NCBI GenBank assembly: GCA_025618425.1
Contig: CM046836.1
Coordinates: 19,622,278 to 19,686,277, forward strand
Length of the DNA stretch: 64,000 nucleotides
Source: Heliocidaris tuberculata
Lineage: Eukaryota; Echinodermata; Echinoidea; Camarodonta; Echinometridae
Direction: 5' to 3'
Shown: piece by piece, positions 10,224 to 22,305 of the stretch
How the letters are laid out: every line of letters begins with the position of its first letter
Numbering within the stretch: the first letter of the stretch is position 1
Made by a program: the position numbers and the translations under genes
The notes under the pieces: generated by a model
The model's input: only the letters and a program-made list of their open reading frames with translations
Databases searched by the model: none
What the model was told of the DNA's origin: nothing

Positions 10224-10640
10224 TTAGGCATGTATGAATGATTGTTGTTGTTGTTCTTTACTATCATGTTTATGTGTATCGTTATCATCAATATGATCAT
10301 TACTAACGTTATAGTCATTATCCTTTCTAATACGACTACTGTTATTATCATTATTTCTTATTGTTAGCATTAATATCATTGTTATCAATATCATCATCAT
10401 CCTTATTATTATAATTATCATTAATGTTATCAGTATTATCCTTATCTTTGTTCAAATTATCATTAATATTGATATAAATAATATCATTATCAATATTATA
10501 ATCATTATAATCATCATCATCACTACTACTACTGCTATCAATATTGTATATATTATATATCATATATTTTTATTGTTATAATTATTACTACTATAATCAT
10601 TATAATAAATATTATCATTATCAAAAATATTGTAAGCAAT
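10224..10640 (+). repeat. Cryptic (ATT)/(ATC) trinucleotide-rich tract
   Basis: Imperfect ATT/ATC/ATA triplets dominate the tract, which gives the minus-strand D/N/I-rich frames. It is low-complexity and non-coding. Confidence 0.85.
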
Positions 10641-11012
10641 GTCATCATAGATATATTTATAGACATTATGAAATCTTCAATTTTAAGCATCTCTTCAGAA
10701 ATTCAAAATGGCTCTGAGATGACCATCATCAACACCATTCCCCTGATGGCTAAATCTCGACACGTCCATCTTGACGCGATCAAACTCTGAATGATGAATG
10801 GCGTAATAGCTTAATCAATCTCAGAACCATCAACATCGGCCAGTGTTGTGATAATGCGTGTCACAGCTGGATCAGTGACGCAACCAGGCGTCCACGGTTT
10901 GTACGACGATGATGAGCAGCTAGCCTAGTTCAAGGATAAGAGAATTTTTTTTCCTTCTGCAGTAAATGTGTTTGTCTGGTGTTTGTAGGATACGCGTAGA
11001 AGACCCCCTTTT
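10641..11012. promoter_or_regulatory. Non-repetitive island, candidate regulatory sequence
   Basis: 10690-10925 is more complex and GC-richer than its flanks and holds GATGATGA and GATCA words, GTGACGCAA and GCTTAATCAATC. No gene is visible. A role as an enhancer is only a guess from composition and the lack of repeats. Confidence 0.2.
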
Positions 11013-11220
11013 TCTTTCTCTCCCTCGTTCTCTTTCTCTGTCTCTCCATCTGTCTATTTTCCTCTTCCTCCATCTCTCTCTTTCCCTCTATCCATCTCTC
11101 TCTTTCTATTTTTTCTTTAGCCTCCTCCCCCTCTATCTCCCTGTCTTTACCCATCTCTCTCTATATACTCATATCTCTCTAGCCCCTCCCCCCTCTCTCT
11201 CTTTCTCTCTCTTCCTCTTT
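11013..11220 (+). repeat. (CT)n-rich microsatellite
   Basis: A pyrimidine-rich tract built of TCTCTC, CCTC and TTTC words. Confidence 0.9.
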
Positions 11221-12430
11221 GTGACTAGAGATAGTTGGAAAAAGTTTGGTTTTTTTAAATCGTATTATTGAGGGCTACTTTTCAATGAGACCAGACACGG
11301 CTTTGTTGACTGAACCATTACAACCAATCGACAGAAACGGTTTTCTCCGGGGGCAGGCTTTAATATTTTCATCCTTTGCCTCTTTCCAGAAGGGGAAAGG
11401 CCGGAGCAGCAAACCACCCTCTGACCTAGTCTATACCGTATTTCTCCACTGAAGTGAAGTTTAGTTTACAAACTCCACAATCAGTCCTCCACAATATCTT
11501 GTACAAAAGGGAAAACTTGTTTCGTCTTGTAGACAGACTATCGATCAGCAAGTTTCTATGAAAGAGAGAGAGAGAGAAAGAGAGGGAGAGAAGAGGAAAG
11601 GAAGGGAGCACATGGCTGCTACAGTGGCGCAACCCACACTCCGTACCTCCCATTTTGGTGTGACGGAAGCGGGAGTAGATTGGCACTGACATCAACCCAT
11701 CTGGTCGGATCGCGCTTGACTGAACTCCCGAAGTGATTGCCTTGTTTGTTAACGGCAATCCGCCATCACTCGGCCGCCTCACACATTGCATGGCCACATG
11801 ACATGGAAAATTTCCAGCAAGGACACTGAGGGCAAAATTTTCGTGGAAAGATGACGGGTACATCTGCATCATTCCCTCTTCTAGAATTGGTTTTTCATCC
11901 TTATCCTAAGAAATCAATATAAAGTTACCCATATGTAAGTGATGCAACAGAATGTGGTATTCTGAGAAATCATGGAAAATAACTTACAACTTTAAACTAA
12001 TACTGCTATGAAAGGACATCTGCGAGATAAACAAGCATTTCCCAATAGAATTTGTCAAATGAAATAAACAGAGGAGGTATAAGGATGAGTTAATTAAGAA
12101 AATGACTTGATTGATGACAAAAAGACGTCACAGTTATAGCAGGAATAAATTGAGATTCTAGTGATCACAGAACTATTATTGAAAATCTTAACTTGATCTG
12201 TAAACAAGTTCTTGGTTTTAGTTTGGTGGTTGACATATCACATTCATCCAAATTACTTTGAGGTACCCCCCCCCCCCCAGCCTATTCCATCTCTCGAGCA
12301 TAAAGTTTATTACTAGGGTGCCTAATTCTCTATTGCCCTATTTTGACAATTCTTCATACTTGCTCAAACATTATCACTAAAAACTCTGCAAAAATCCGCA
12401 ATACATGATAACTGATCTTTTTTCTTTTCT
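11221..12430. other. Mixed-composition region, no gene recognised
   Basis: 11280-11440 and 11610-11870 are complex, GC-richer patches split by a short (GA)n tract at about 11560-11590. The 148-residue minus-strand frame at 11426-11872 runs through that tract and shows no known motif. Both patches are candidate conserved non-coding DNA. The rest is AT-rich. Confidence 0.35.
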
Positions 12431-12660
12431 TTTTTTCTTTCTTTTTTTTTTTTTGGGGGGGGGGGGGTCTTTTAATATAAACTTTGCATTTCTAAGCCAT
12501 CTTTAGATGTCAGCTATGGAAGATGAATTTCAAGTTCAAGTCAAAATCTACCAGTAATACCAGTAATTCACATAACTCATTGTATAAAGTTGATATTAGA
12601 ATAACACAAACTGCCTCTCTTCAGTCCAAGGGGGGGGGGGGGGGGGGGAGAGGGGGGGGT
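12431..12660 (+). repeat. Two poly-G-bearing low-complexity spots
   Basis: T-rich sequence leads into a G run at about 12456-12467. A second G-rich run lies at about 12631-12659. The sequence between them is ordinary. Confidence 0.7.
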
Positions 12661-13067
12661 GTGAGAGTCTTGAGTAGGGGCAAGAAGTTACCCCACCCAC
12701 ATTCCATACTGAAGAAGGTATAATAACATGGGCACCCTTTCCTTTTAATACAGATACAGATTATTTGATGAAGTGGAATCACATGCCATTGCCGCAACAC
12801 ATGTAGAAATAATTGATTGCGCGCTGATATGCAACTTCTTCATGTACATACACATTAAATGGCCTTGCAAGGAGCTAGAGGCCAATGACAATATCATTCC
12901 AATCAATCAATTCTATTTTCTTAACTACAACTCCTTGGGACATCTACATAAACACAATTCAAGGGACTTTCCAGAAAAGACACTAAGTATAGATAGAATG
13001 AGGCCTGGAGAAATTAAAGACTGATTGAGTGTTGGAGGAGTATTAATGTGTAATATAATCCCTATGT
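12661..13067. other. Ordinary AT-rich DNA, no gene seen
   Basis: An 83-residue plus-strand frame at 12773-13024 shows no motif. Confidence 0.5.
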
Positions 13068-13220
13068 AAAAGGGCGGATCCACGATTTCCCAAACAGGGG
13101 GCACAACATTCAGAAAATTTTCTGATAAGCTAAAAAAAAGGGGGGGGGCATTTAGAATTTTTTAGGTGACTCTAAATTCCTCAAAAGATTCCCTAACAAG
13201 CAAAAAAATAATTTTAGAAA
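13068..13220 (+). mobile_element. hAT-like MITE fragment, CAGGGGCGGATCC family
   Basis: It starts AGGGCGGATCCACGATTTCC, continues with GAAAATTTTCTGATAAGC and has a G run at about 13140-13148. This matches the plan of the minus-strand element at 9267-9446. The right end and target duplication are not clear, so it is either truncated or diverged. Confidence 0.6.
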
Positions 13221-13559
13221 AATCCATCACTGCTTTACATGTTTCCTATGTTTGAATATATGCACAGTAATTGGCTTCACAACATGAGTACAGGGAATTC
13301 CCCTTGTGAGTGTAACTGGCAACATCATTAACAGAAACCAATTTTCTCCACCAAGATGCCTTAAAGAAATTAACACAGTCCAAGGTACATTACGGTAAAG
13401 TAAATCACCATTAAGGGTACATGTCAGCCAAACAGCACCGAGTATTACAGATAAGAGTGAAAGCTCGGGCACACACAGATGTTTGTCTGAGGACTACGTC
13501 CGACTACCTGATATAGCATATTAGCAAACCAAGGGGACTGGTAATGGAATCTGATCACT
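13221..13559. other. No gene seen
   Basis: Ordinary sequence. The 81-residue minus-strand frame at 13227-13472 has no recognisable motif. Confidence 0.45.
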
Positions 13560-13858
13560 TGCTAATTTCTTTCTCTCTTGTCCTGTCTATATATATTTCT
13601 TGTGTCTGTATGTCTCTTTGTCTGTCTGTGTTTCGGCATGTGTGTCTCTTTGTCTGTTTTCTCTGCATATTTATGTCTATATCTTTCTATCTGTCCATAT
13701 TTCTTTTTCTTAGTGCCATTGTCTCTTTCTCTTTGTGGTTTGTTACTGTTTGTCCTTTTCTCTCCATCTCTTTCTCTCTCTCTCTCTATCTTTCTTTCTC
13801 TCTCTCTCTCCATGTCTCTCTCTCTTTTGATAGATCTTTCTCTTTCTTTTTTTATCAC
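13560..13858 (+). repeat. CT/TG-rich low-complexity tract
   Basis: TGTCTGTCTG-like and TCTCTCTC words. All frames over it are low-complexity shadows. Confidence 0.9.
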
Positions 13859-14345
13859 ATCCTGGGCCCTAATTAATGCAAGTGTTTGTAGGCATGCCTC
13901 TCAAATCAATATATGCAAAAGCATGCATGGTTATAGTCTCCTTGCTGCTTATGTTAAACTGAACAAGGAATCCTTTTATACATTTCTTTCCTTCTTACTT
14001 CTGTATTCCTAGGCCACTGACGCCTCATTGATCAACATTGAACTGCCTCTCATATACCAAGGACCTACTACTTTATACGTCTGTAAAACATACTGGTAGG
14101 AAGGTAACCCCATGCTACTCTTATCTGGAAGTGACGTTAATCCGTCTAGCAATTTGTCGCTCCTTGACAGTGATCTACGAGTGCTTCTCAAATTGCAAAA
14201 CTTCTCTACCATTGCCATGATTTGAAGAGGATATTTAGTACTTCAGACTAAATTACCACTGCAGCCCCACATCCTAGTATGTGATACATATGACTTTATC
14301 ATAATATTTTTACTGTTGAAGGTATTGAATTATTATTGTTGGTAT
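13859..14345. other. No gene seen
   Basis: Moderate-complexity DNA with small overlapping frames on both strands and no motif. Confidence 0.45.
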
Positions 14346-14415
14346 TGGCTGCTGGGAGACAGAAGGGCATTAACTAATGATAATTAGTGCTAACACCCTT
14401 CTGGCTCTCAGCATT
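14346..14415. repeat. Hairpin-family member H3
   Basis: The left arm GGGAGACAGAAGGGCATTAA pairs with the right arm TAACACCCTTCTGGCTCTC. The inner TAATGATAATTA is itself near-palindromic. Confidence 0.75.
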
Positions 14416-14890
14416 CATCTTTTCAATGATACACATTGATAGTGTACCTTTTTATCACGATTAGAAAAGAAATGATGAATGACTGTGTTCTTCGGAAAGA
14501 CCAATCTCAGCAAAGTACTATAGTTCCATTAATGAATCAAATGAAGATACTTGTTTTGATTTAGCCTTGGTGTTCATGCACAACTCTCACAAACTCTCCT
14601 TGTCATTCAGTTTCTGGCAACTCAACCTATTTCTCTCTAAATATTTAGATAAACTAGACTAAACACATTGAGAAAGCTATCTCTTCTGCCTGGTTTTCTC
14701 AATTCATGCCCAAACTGGGAGGGGGGGGGCAGTCTTTCTGATATTAAGAAACAGAAAATGAAAGATAGGGGCCAAGTAAAAATTAAGGGAATGACGAGAC
14801 AAGAAGTGATTTTTTTTTAAAATGCCCAAACAGAAGAAAGCAATAGAAGTTAAATGAAAGAGTTGGGAAAAATGAAGGACTGTTGAGATG
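14416..14890. other. AT-rich spacer, no gene seen
   Basis: A short G run at 14720-14728 and a T run at 14811-14818. Nothing else was recognised. Confidence 0.5.
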
Positions 14891-14972
<82 letters not shown>

Positions 14973-15215
14973 CATGTGGAGAGAGAGAGAGAGAGAGAGA
15001 ATTCTGGAGAGGTAGAGAGAAAGAGACAAAAGAGAGCTGGAGAGAGAAAAATACAGAGAAAGAGGAAGAGAGATATCGCAAGAGAGAGAAATAATGAGAG
15101 ACAGCGACAGAGATAAATGGAGAGAAAGATAGAGGGGCAAACACAGAGAGAAAGAGACAGGGAGAGAGAGAGACAGAGAGACAGACAGGAAAAAAAGACA
15201 GAGAGAGGGGGAGGT
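14891..15215 (+). repeat. (GT)n then (GA)n compound microsatellite
   Basis: (GT)n occupies about 14893-14922. GA-rich repeats with decreasing purity follow to about 15215. The 146-183-residue minus-strand frames here are shadows. Confidence 0.95.
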
Positions 15216-15762
15216 GGGGGGGGAGCAGAGTGGGAGTGCATGTGAAGATGAAATCATCTTTGTATCACTGTATGATGTTACCATAACAACATCTGCCCCC
15301 TTGAATACCTCTCCTCTCAGTCTCTCTCTTCCCGTCATCGTCGTCGGGGGGTCTGCAAAAGAGCAGATGTTGGCTGATTCGTCGCCACAAATTTGTGTCA
15401 CATGTGCTCCGCCGAAGATATGTCGTCACGAGCTGCAAAAAGTTCTAACGCAAGCAAGCAACTGCTCGGCCACTCAAAGTACAAAAACAAAACCTTCTTC
15501 TCGTTCTTAATCAGATTTTGGCGACCGCAGTCACGACGGCTGATCGCAAATGGTGATCTTTATTTAGATTCCATTAAAACGGTTGTATCATCTTGCCGTC
15601 CAGGTAGAATTGAATCAAAACTTAAGTCATTAGAAATTCAATTTCCCTTAGCTAAATGAAACACATTACACCATAACCAATGAGGAGAGCCTCATTTTAG
15701 ATTATCATTTCGGAAAAGGAAATGGTAGACAGTTTTATCAGGAAGTCCCAAATCATAAATTG
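15216..15762. other. GC-richer non-repetitive patch then AT-rich DNA
   Basis: 15240-15560 has GTCATCGTCGTCGG, ATTCGTCGCC and CACGAGCTGC words and higher CpG than nearby DNA. The two overlapping plus-strand frames (15214-15510 and 15393-15659) show no known domain. It could be a regulatory island or an unrecognised exon. Confidence 0.3.
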
Positions 15763-15998
15763 TGGCTTTGAATTTCAATTACTTCTAACTTTAAATTATT
15801 TTTTTCATGCAAAAATTGATAAATATGGTTTTGAATTTCAATTACTTCTGATATTAAACAATCTTTTCAAGCAAAAATTGATCAATATGGTTTTGAATTT
15901 CAATTACTTCTGACATTAAATGATTTTTGTCATGCAAAAATCAACAATGTGGTTTTGAATTTCCATCACTTCTGATATTAAATGATTTTTTTTTTTCA
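15763..15998 (+). repeat. ~62-bp tandem repeat, about four copies
   Basis: Each unit carries GG(C/T)TTTGAATTTCAATTAC then TTCTGA-ATTAAA, CATGCAAAAAT and CAATAT. The units start near 15763, 15826, 15888 and 15950. The last one breaks up in a T run. Confidence 0.9.
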
Positions 15999-16559
15999 TT
16001 TTGAAATATAAATTACTAAGCTAAAAAGTAATATTTATACTGTGTAAAAATATGATATTCAGCATTTCTATGACATAGTTTCATCTTAACTTTGACTTAT
16101 CAAATTCTAGACTCATATTTTAAAACAATACTGCAAAATGGATATATTCTTAAGATATTTATTTTATAACTCCTCCTTCGAAAAAAAGAAGAGAATTTAG
16201 CAGTTAAAGCAACAAACAAACATAAAAAGAGAAAAAGAAGCATGCCCTCCTTCACCTGAAGGTCAATTTTATGAATAGCACGTAGCTAAAAATATCGAAA
16301 TTCAAATGAAATACAGTACAGTTGAAAACGTCAACACGGCAGATCTTGCCACCCACTGACAGTCTTTGGAGGCATGCAAAAATACAGGGAAAGTGTTAAA
16401 AATGGAAAGGAAATGAGAAAAATTCTGAGATTCTATGGACAGAGGTGAAATCAATCTACAAACAATTATTTTCTGTATTTTTAGTCAAAAGTCAAGTTAT
16501 TAACATCCTGTCTCAACCGTTGCCTGAGGCTAAATGTTATTATAAAGAACTTAAACATC
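15999..16559. other. AT-rich spacer, no gene seen
   Basis: A-rich and T-rich DNA without recognisable repeats. Confidence 0.5.
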
Positions 16560-16885
16560 TCTATTTCTCTCTCTTTCTCTTTCTCTCTTCCTCTCCTCTC
16601 TTTTCCTAAGCGCCAACACTAACACATTCTCGCTTACTCTTAATTTTTCTCTCTTTCTCTCCTCTCTTCTCCTTTCTTCTCACACTAACTCTCTCACTTG
16701 CTCTTACTTTCATTCTCTCTTTTTCTTATTCTCCTCTTATTTTTTTTCCCTCTCACTCTCCCACTTACTCTGTAATTCTTGCTCTCTCTCTCTCTCTCTC
16801 TCTCTCTCATCCCCCTCCTCTCTTTCTCCCTCTCTCTCTCACTCACTTCTTTCTCTCCCTCTTTTTCCCTTTCTAGCTCCCTCTG
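16560..16885 (+). repeat. CT-rich microsatellite region
   Basis: TCTCTT, CTCTCCTCTC and CACTNACTC words, with a pure (CT)n core near 16783-16808. Confidence 0.9.
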
Positions 16886-17103
16886 ATTATGTATGCGATA
16901 TTTATCAAACAAGCCATCTGATATGCCAGTCGCTAGTAATACAGTACCCACTTATAGAGTATGCTGATCTGATTCCTGACTTTTTCTTTAAATGGTGAAA
17001 AAGGATATGACAGCAGTCATTTCTTATGAAATGTACATTTCATTCCACATCCATTTCTAAAAAACAGAAACCATGCTATTCTAAAACACAAAACCAAAAT
17101 GAT
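16886..17103. other. Short spacer, nothing recognised
   Basis: Ordinary AT-rich DNA between the CT tract and the MITE. Confidence 0.5.
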
Positions 17104-17694
17104 TTAAAGGGAAATCCAACCTTAATAGCAAGTTGCTTTGAAAGAAAGGAGAAAAATCAGAGAAGCAGATTGGTGAAAGTTTGAACGAAATCGGACAAGC
17201 AATAAGAAAGTTATGAATTTTTGAAAGTTGTAATCACTATACATATGGGAATTTCAAATTGGCCGAATAGGTAATGTCACAGTGATGTAGCTGTGGACAA
17301 CTCTCCCATTCACTCCAACACACAAAATGACTAAAATGTCACTTTTTCGAAATGTATTACTCAGTAGGATCTCTTTCTTTCATGAGGACCTAAAACAATA
17401 TGCTATCTCCAATATATTTTGAGTACTGCCCCGAGGGTAAAAGCGCCTCGAAGAAAACCGCAAATTAATGATATTTTTGTGTACGACAGATGGGAGAGTT
17501 GTCCACAAAAATGTCACAATTGACTCACCAAATTGCCAATTTGAGATTCGCATAGATGTAGTGATCTCATTTTTCAAACATCCATAACTTTCTTAGTCCT
17601 TGTCCGATTTCTTTCAAACTTTCGCCCTCCTGTTTTTCTTATTTTTCTGCTTTCACACAAATCATGTTATTATCAAGGTTGGATTGCCCTTTAA
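17104..17694. mobile_element. 591-bp TTAA foldback MITE, copy 1
   Basis: It is bounded by TTAA on both sides, with ends AGGGAAATCCAACCTT and AAGGTTGGATTGCCCT. The arms are long: most of the left ~240 bp reappears in reverse complement on the right, including GAAATCGGACAAG, AGAAAGTTATG and GTGGACAACTCTCCCAT. Two further copies have the same length (43007-43598 and 61254-61845). TTAA targets suggest piggyBac-type mobilisation, but no enzyme is encoded. Confidence 0.85.
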
Positions 17695-19558
17695 AATGAA
17701 AATTGGCATGAATGATTGTTGTTGTTTTTTTTATGCTACATGTATAATTATTCCCATAGAACATTATCTCCACTATTTTCAAATTAACATTTATTTTCTT
17801 CCATTGATTTTTGACAACATTCAACATCTGTTCAAATAGTACAATTTACATGCATATAAAGTAATACCAGTACAATCAAGAACTTGCAAAATTACAAGGA
17901 AGAAGGCGCAGTCCCAATAAGCAGATGCTTGTAGCGGGTACGCCTGAATACACAAATACAGTATAATTTAATAGAGGAAAAGAAGAAAGGGACAGACAAA
18001 GAGAGGGAGAGAAGAGGATAGGGAACTTGGAGTAGAGGGAAAGGAAGAGGACTGCAACATAGTAATAATCATAATGGAGTTGTATGACAAGCATGGATAA
18101 TACAGTGGCAAGATATACGGTGAGAGTAAAATATCGAAATATTCTCAGGCATTCTTACAAAAAGATACTGGAAACAGGTTACGATGAAAGTAATCAAGCA
18201 TAATAAACAAGCAAGGCACCATGGACTATAATCCAATATCATGCACTGTTTTAGCTTCCACGAGAAGCTTAACAGAGACACAGAATTTATATTTCAGTGA
18301 ACAGGAGCCCGGTTTTCTATAAACAGGGAGGTAGATTTCCTCATGTTTCACAAAATATCTCAGCACATTTGCTAAAGGTCATTCATAACCCTACCAACTA
18401 AGATAAACACTCAAGGGCTGTAGATGTATCTAATACATTCCCCATATGTCAAACTGCATGACAATGAAATGAAAACAAACTTGTTTACAATATTCATCTG
18501 ACTACCAACCATAACATCATCAAATCAAATTTAGATTTCTACCAAAACGCCTCCACAACAAAACAAGATTCGACACGTGGGCCGGTGGCGATGAGATGTG
18601 CCCAATGACCTCTTTATCGAGACAAATCCCCCAACCCCTGGACGGTTTTAATTACGATGAGGTATCAACCAACGTCTAAATCATCTGCCACGTCTGGCCG
18701 CATCGATAAAAAAATCCTCCCAAAATGATTGGAAATCTTTTCATCGTCCGGCAGACCGGAATGGCTACCCTTCACCCAAAATAATTTCCCCTGCTATTGC
18801 TGGTCAGCGAGAAACAAGCCGAACCATCGTAAGACCATTACTAGAAATTTTTGACTGGGTCAGCGCGTACGATTGCCACGCTTGACCAGCATATAAATGA
18901 CCAGTGTGAGATTTCACAAGAGGTCCCTGGGGAGCTCTCCCCTCATTTCATTGAGATTTATTTTCTCCATTTTTGCACCCTCCATGATGAACTTTTGGCA
19001 GGGAATGGTGTTTTTGTCTCCAATTCTTCTGTTAGGGTATTCACACCATCAGTGATCTTCCAGATGAATATCTTCGAGCAAACTATCTTCCAGAAGGTAC
19101 ATGTATGCAGGGGGATTATACTAAGAAACATTCCTACAGTGGAGAGGAAATCATCTAATTTTGATAAGAAGAACATTTACTGAACAAGAGCAATGTGAAT
19201 ACTGATACAAGGCTCAATACTAATTGCAATCCATGGGGAAATATCCCTATCAAATATATACCAAAGTCTAATGTATCATTAATAGACAAAAGCATGACCC
19301 AATGCTTTTGGCAAAATGTATTACAGAATTGATTAATTAATGCCATAACATGAAAGTTATGTGAATCCCTGAAAATGTGTGTATAATTATTATCATTATT
19401 AAACTTGCAGCAAGGATAATACATGGATAACATTATGGCCATGGTACGAGTTCAGCAAAAGATATACAATGAATCTAGCAACAGGCACGGTAAAGAATCC
19501 TCATCACCAATGTGAAGAAATATTCATCAGCTTCAATTTCTAGATTTAATATTGCAGG
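17695..19558. other. Mixed region with a complex island, no gene recognised
   Basis: 17695-18540 is AT-rich. 18560-18900 is GC-richer and free of simple repeats, with GGCGATGAG, ATCGATAAAA and TTTAATTACGATGAGG words, and could be a conserved regulatory block. The frames at 18851-19183 (plus) and 19155-19442 (minus) have no recognised motif. Confidence 0.35.
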
Positions 19559-19766
19559 GGTTCCATGACATTTGCTCCTGTGACAATTGCGCCAGTCTAA
19601 CTTAGCAAAGTTAATCCTAAACCTAAACCTAACCTTAACCCTAACCCTCATCCTAATCTTCACATTAACCTTAACAAAAAAACAAATCATGACCTTGACC
19701 TTAACCTTTGACCTTTTGAGATATGGAGGGAGGAGCAAATGTCGCAGGAGCAAATGTCGTGTCACC
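19559..19766. mobile_element. hAT-like MITE with telomere-like interior, copy 1
   Basis: A perfect 8-bp direct repeat ATTGCAGG flanks it (19551-19558 and 19767-19774). The ends GGTTCCATGACATTTGCTCC and, reversed, GGTGACACGACATTTGCTCC form the inverted termini. The interior is a degenerate CCTAAC/CCTTAAC array of about 100 bp. An 8-bp duplication fits hAT. The frames across it are shadows. Confidence 0.75.
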
Positions 19767-20400
19767 ATTGCAGGAGATGAATTTCTGCTTTCCTATCTAT
19801 ATGACTACATCCTGGCAAACTAACCTTATTTTAACACACCATTCTGGAGCTAGGAAAGCCCCACACATGGACAAGAGTGTTGGACATACATGTACACTCA
19901 GAGACCATACAGGACCAAAACATTTAACTAAGCCTATCTTCTTGACCACAAATTTCCAGAATTTTCTTATAAATTTCTAGAAGATATATGCCTCTTTAAA
20001 TGAGAACAGAGCAATCCTCTTTTGCTCCAATCTGTATTTCCTTTCTGTCACAGATTGAGAATGATTGAGTGAAGTCAACGAGGGCAATGGGTCGGTAAGT
20101 GAGGCATCGGCAAAGAGGTCATCAAAAGTTCAACTTGTTGATATTAAACAACAGGAAGCGGTAAGGGTGTCATAATAAATATCAATTACGAGTGTAGAAA
20201 CAAAAGAGATTCATTGATGTCAATAAAACTGAAAGAAAAAAATGTAAGCATCTTGCAATCCAGGCCGTTAAAAATTTGAAGATGCTTTAGTGTCAAATTT
20301 AATCAAATACATAGAAAAGAATCATTATCATTAACAAATAAATTGTTAGTTATTTAGATTGATCTAACTACACTTTAAGCCTACATGTATAACTGCTTCA
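19767..20400. other. AT-rich spacer, no gene seen
   Basis: No recognisable repeat or frame apart from A/T runs. Confidence 0.5.
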
Positions 20401-20724
<324 letters not shown>

Positions 20725-20800
20725 ATGTAACTTACATGTATATAGCACCAAATCCATTCTGTGGAGTGCTCAAGGCACATATGCAAGAATCATAATACCA
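20725..20800 (-). mobile_element. SINE 3'-end remnant next to the TAA array
   Basis: CTTACATGTATATAGCACC and TGGAGTGCTCAAGGCACA resemble the body end of the SINE at 7361-7618 (CTTATATAACGC then CATGGCGCTTAG), with the trinucleotide array as the tail. No tRNA-like head is visible, so it is truncated. Confidence 0.45.
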
Positions 20801-21527
20801 AACAGAATAATAATGGCATTTACAACATCAACACTATTTGATATCCAACTATATCCCGAAGTAAATTCTTATAGACTTTGCTAAGGCTTCATAATAGTGT
20901 ATCAGCTTCATACAGATGTTAAAAGATTTGACCACTTAATATATAGAAAGCTTTAAAAAAGCACAGAATGCATTTATCATCTTTAAAAAAAAAGTTAAAT
21001 TTTCACTTATGATTTCTCTTATTATCTATAGTAGATGTTAAAGTACTTTACTTAATCATGAAACAAAGACCATTTTGCTTAGAAAAATGAATAAAGAACA
21101 TAAATATTCCCAATATACTCTTAATCATGAACAAAAGGGTAGATATAGACCAGTCCTAAGATGCCTCAACTTTTAACCTCTCAACTCTTTCTGACTCTCT
21201 TTGGTAGATGTGAAAGAACTATCTATAATATGCATCAATATCCAAAAATAAGTTCAGCCACAGCCTTGGTTGGTCACCCTCCTTTTTTTTTTCCTTCAAG
21301 ACCATAAGCTCAACCATTTTCTTGCTTCCAGGGCTGACCACCCACGCCAGGTTCGGATGACCCCTCCCCAGTTCTCTGGCTGACAGGAATGCAGCCACTC
21401 CGAGTCTCTGACGTCATATCGTCACCCTCTGATTGACGCGTCGTTTGGCAGAGTCATTCGTGTTCCTCCGATTCCGTGTAATCGCAGAACTTCATATCAT
21501 CTGGAGGGGTTAATAGTATACTCCATT
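20801..21527. other. AT-rich DNA with a complex island, no gene seen
   Basis: 21310-21510 is GC-richer and non-repetitive, with CTGACGTCATATCGTCACCC and TGATTGACGCGTC, the first containing a CRE-like TGACGTCA. It could be regulatory. Confidence 0.3.
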
Positions 21528-21590
21528 GGGGGTGAGGTATCCAGAAATATGCACTGATGGATCATGTATTTAAGAATAGGTTAAAGGAAG
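21528..21590 (+). repeat. Left copy of a ~63-bp flanking repeat
   Basis: GAGGTATCCAGAAA, CTGATGGATCATGTATTTA and AATAGGTTAA recur at 22240-22305 with few changes, bracketing two foldback MITEs. Confidence 0.7.
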
Positions 21591-21931
21591 ATGGATGACA
21601 AAAAAATTGAACTCTCTCAGAATCCAAGAAAGTTTACACAAAGTGTTCAAGATTTAGAACATCTGCCAAATAAATATGGTGGAGAATGTTTTAGTGCATG
21701 TAATGAGAAAAGAAAGGTGTAGATTTGAGGGCAATCAGCCAATGGAAAGTACATGTAGTCCTATGTGTTCAGATGTGTGTTAGTGTTTCTAATTGTACAT
21801 GAATGCGATTTTCATCACCTTTTCACAATTTTACTTACATCTTGCAAGTCTAAATAACTAATTAATTGCATAATAAACAATTCAGAATTACATTTGGCTA
21901 GTTTATCGTAAAAAAGACATCTCCAATAAAA

Positions 21932-22050
21932 GGGTCCTGTTTCATAAAACTTGTTATTAATAACAAATACCACAGCTCTATGGTAAATTTGCTCACAGCC
22001 AATTAAATGCATTGGTTTCAGTAGCTTATGTCAATTATTGTACTTTGTCT
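21932..22050 (-). mobile_element. Foldback MITE, GGGCCCCGTTTCATAAAAC family, truncated copy 2
   Basis: CTGTTTCATAAAACTTGTTA opens it. The interior reads in the opposite orientation to copy 3 (TTTGCTCACAGCCAATTAAATGC, then TTTCAGTAGCTTA). The second terminus is missing. Confidence 0.75.
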
Positions 22051-22062
22051 ATTGGTAGCCAG

Positions 22063-22209
22063 TACCCCGTTTCATAAAACTTGTTATCAACAACAAGTTA
22101 CAATAACTGTTATAAGCTACTGAAATCCTTGCATCTGATTGGCTGAGAGCAAGTTTGTCATAGAAATGTGGCAATCTTTATTGATAACAAGTTTTATGAA
22201 AAAGGGCCC
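22063..22209 (+). mobile_element. Foldback MITE, GGGCCCCGTTTCATAAAAC family, copy 3
   Basis: Complete: CCCCGTTTCATAAAACTTG at the left, TTTTATGAAAAAGGGCCC at the right, with the shared interior CATCTGATTGGCTGAGAGC. It lies 13 bp from truncated copy 2. Confidence 0.9.
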
Positions 22210-22239
22210 AGAATGTCCCATTACCTTTAATGCCATTCT

Positions 22240-22305
22240 CTAATGAGGGTCAGGTATCCAGAAAGCTTCAGTGATGGATCATGTATTTACAAATAGGTTA
22301 AGGCA
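22240..22305 (+). repeat. Right copy of the ~63-bp flanking repeat
   Basis: See 21528-21590. The offset is about 715 bp. Confidence 0.7.

Noticed and set aside
11426..11872. 148-residue minus-strand frame as a gene
   Set aside because: It runs through a GA tract and has no recognisable domain.
17380..17577. Similar 65-residue minus-strand frames at 17380 and 43284 suggesting a conserved peptide
   Set aside because: Both lie at the same place in two copies of the TTAA foldback MITE, and the similarity is that of the whole element.
19606..19720. True interstitial telomere or chromosome end
   Set aside because: The CCTAAC-like units are degenerate and sit inside an element with inverted ends and an 8-bp direct repeat.
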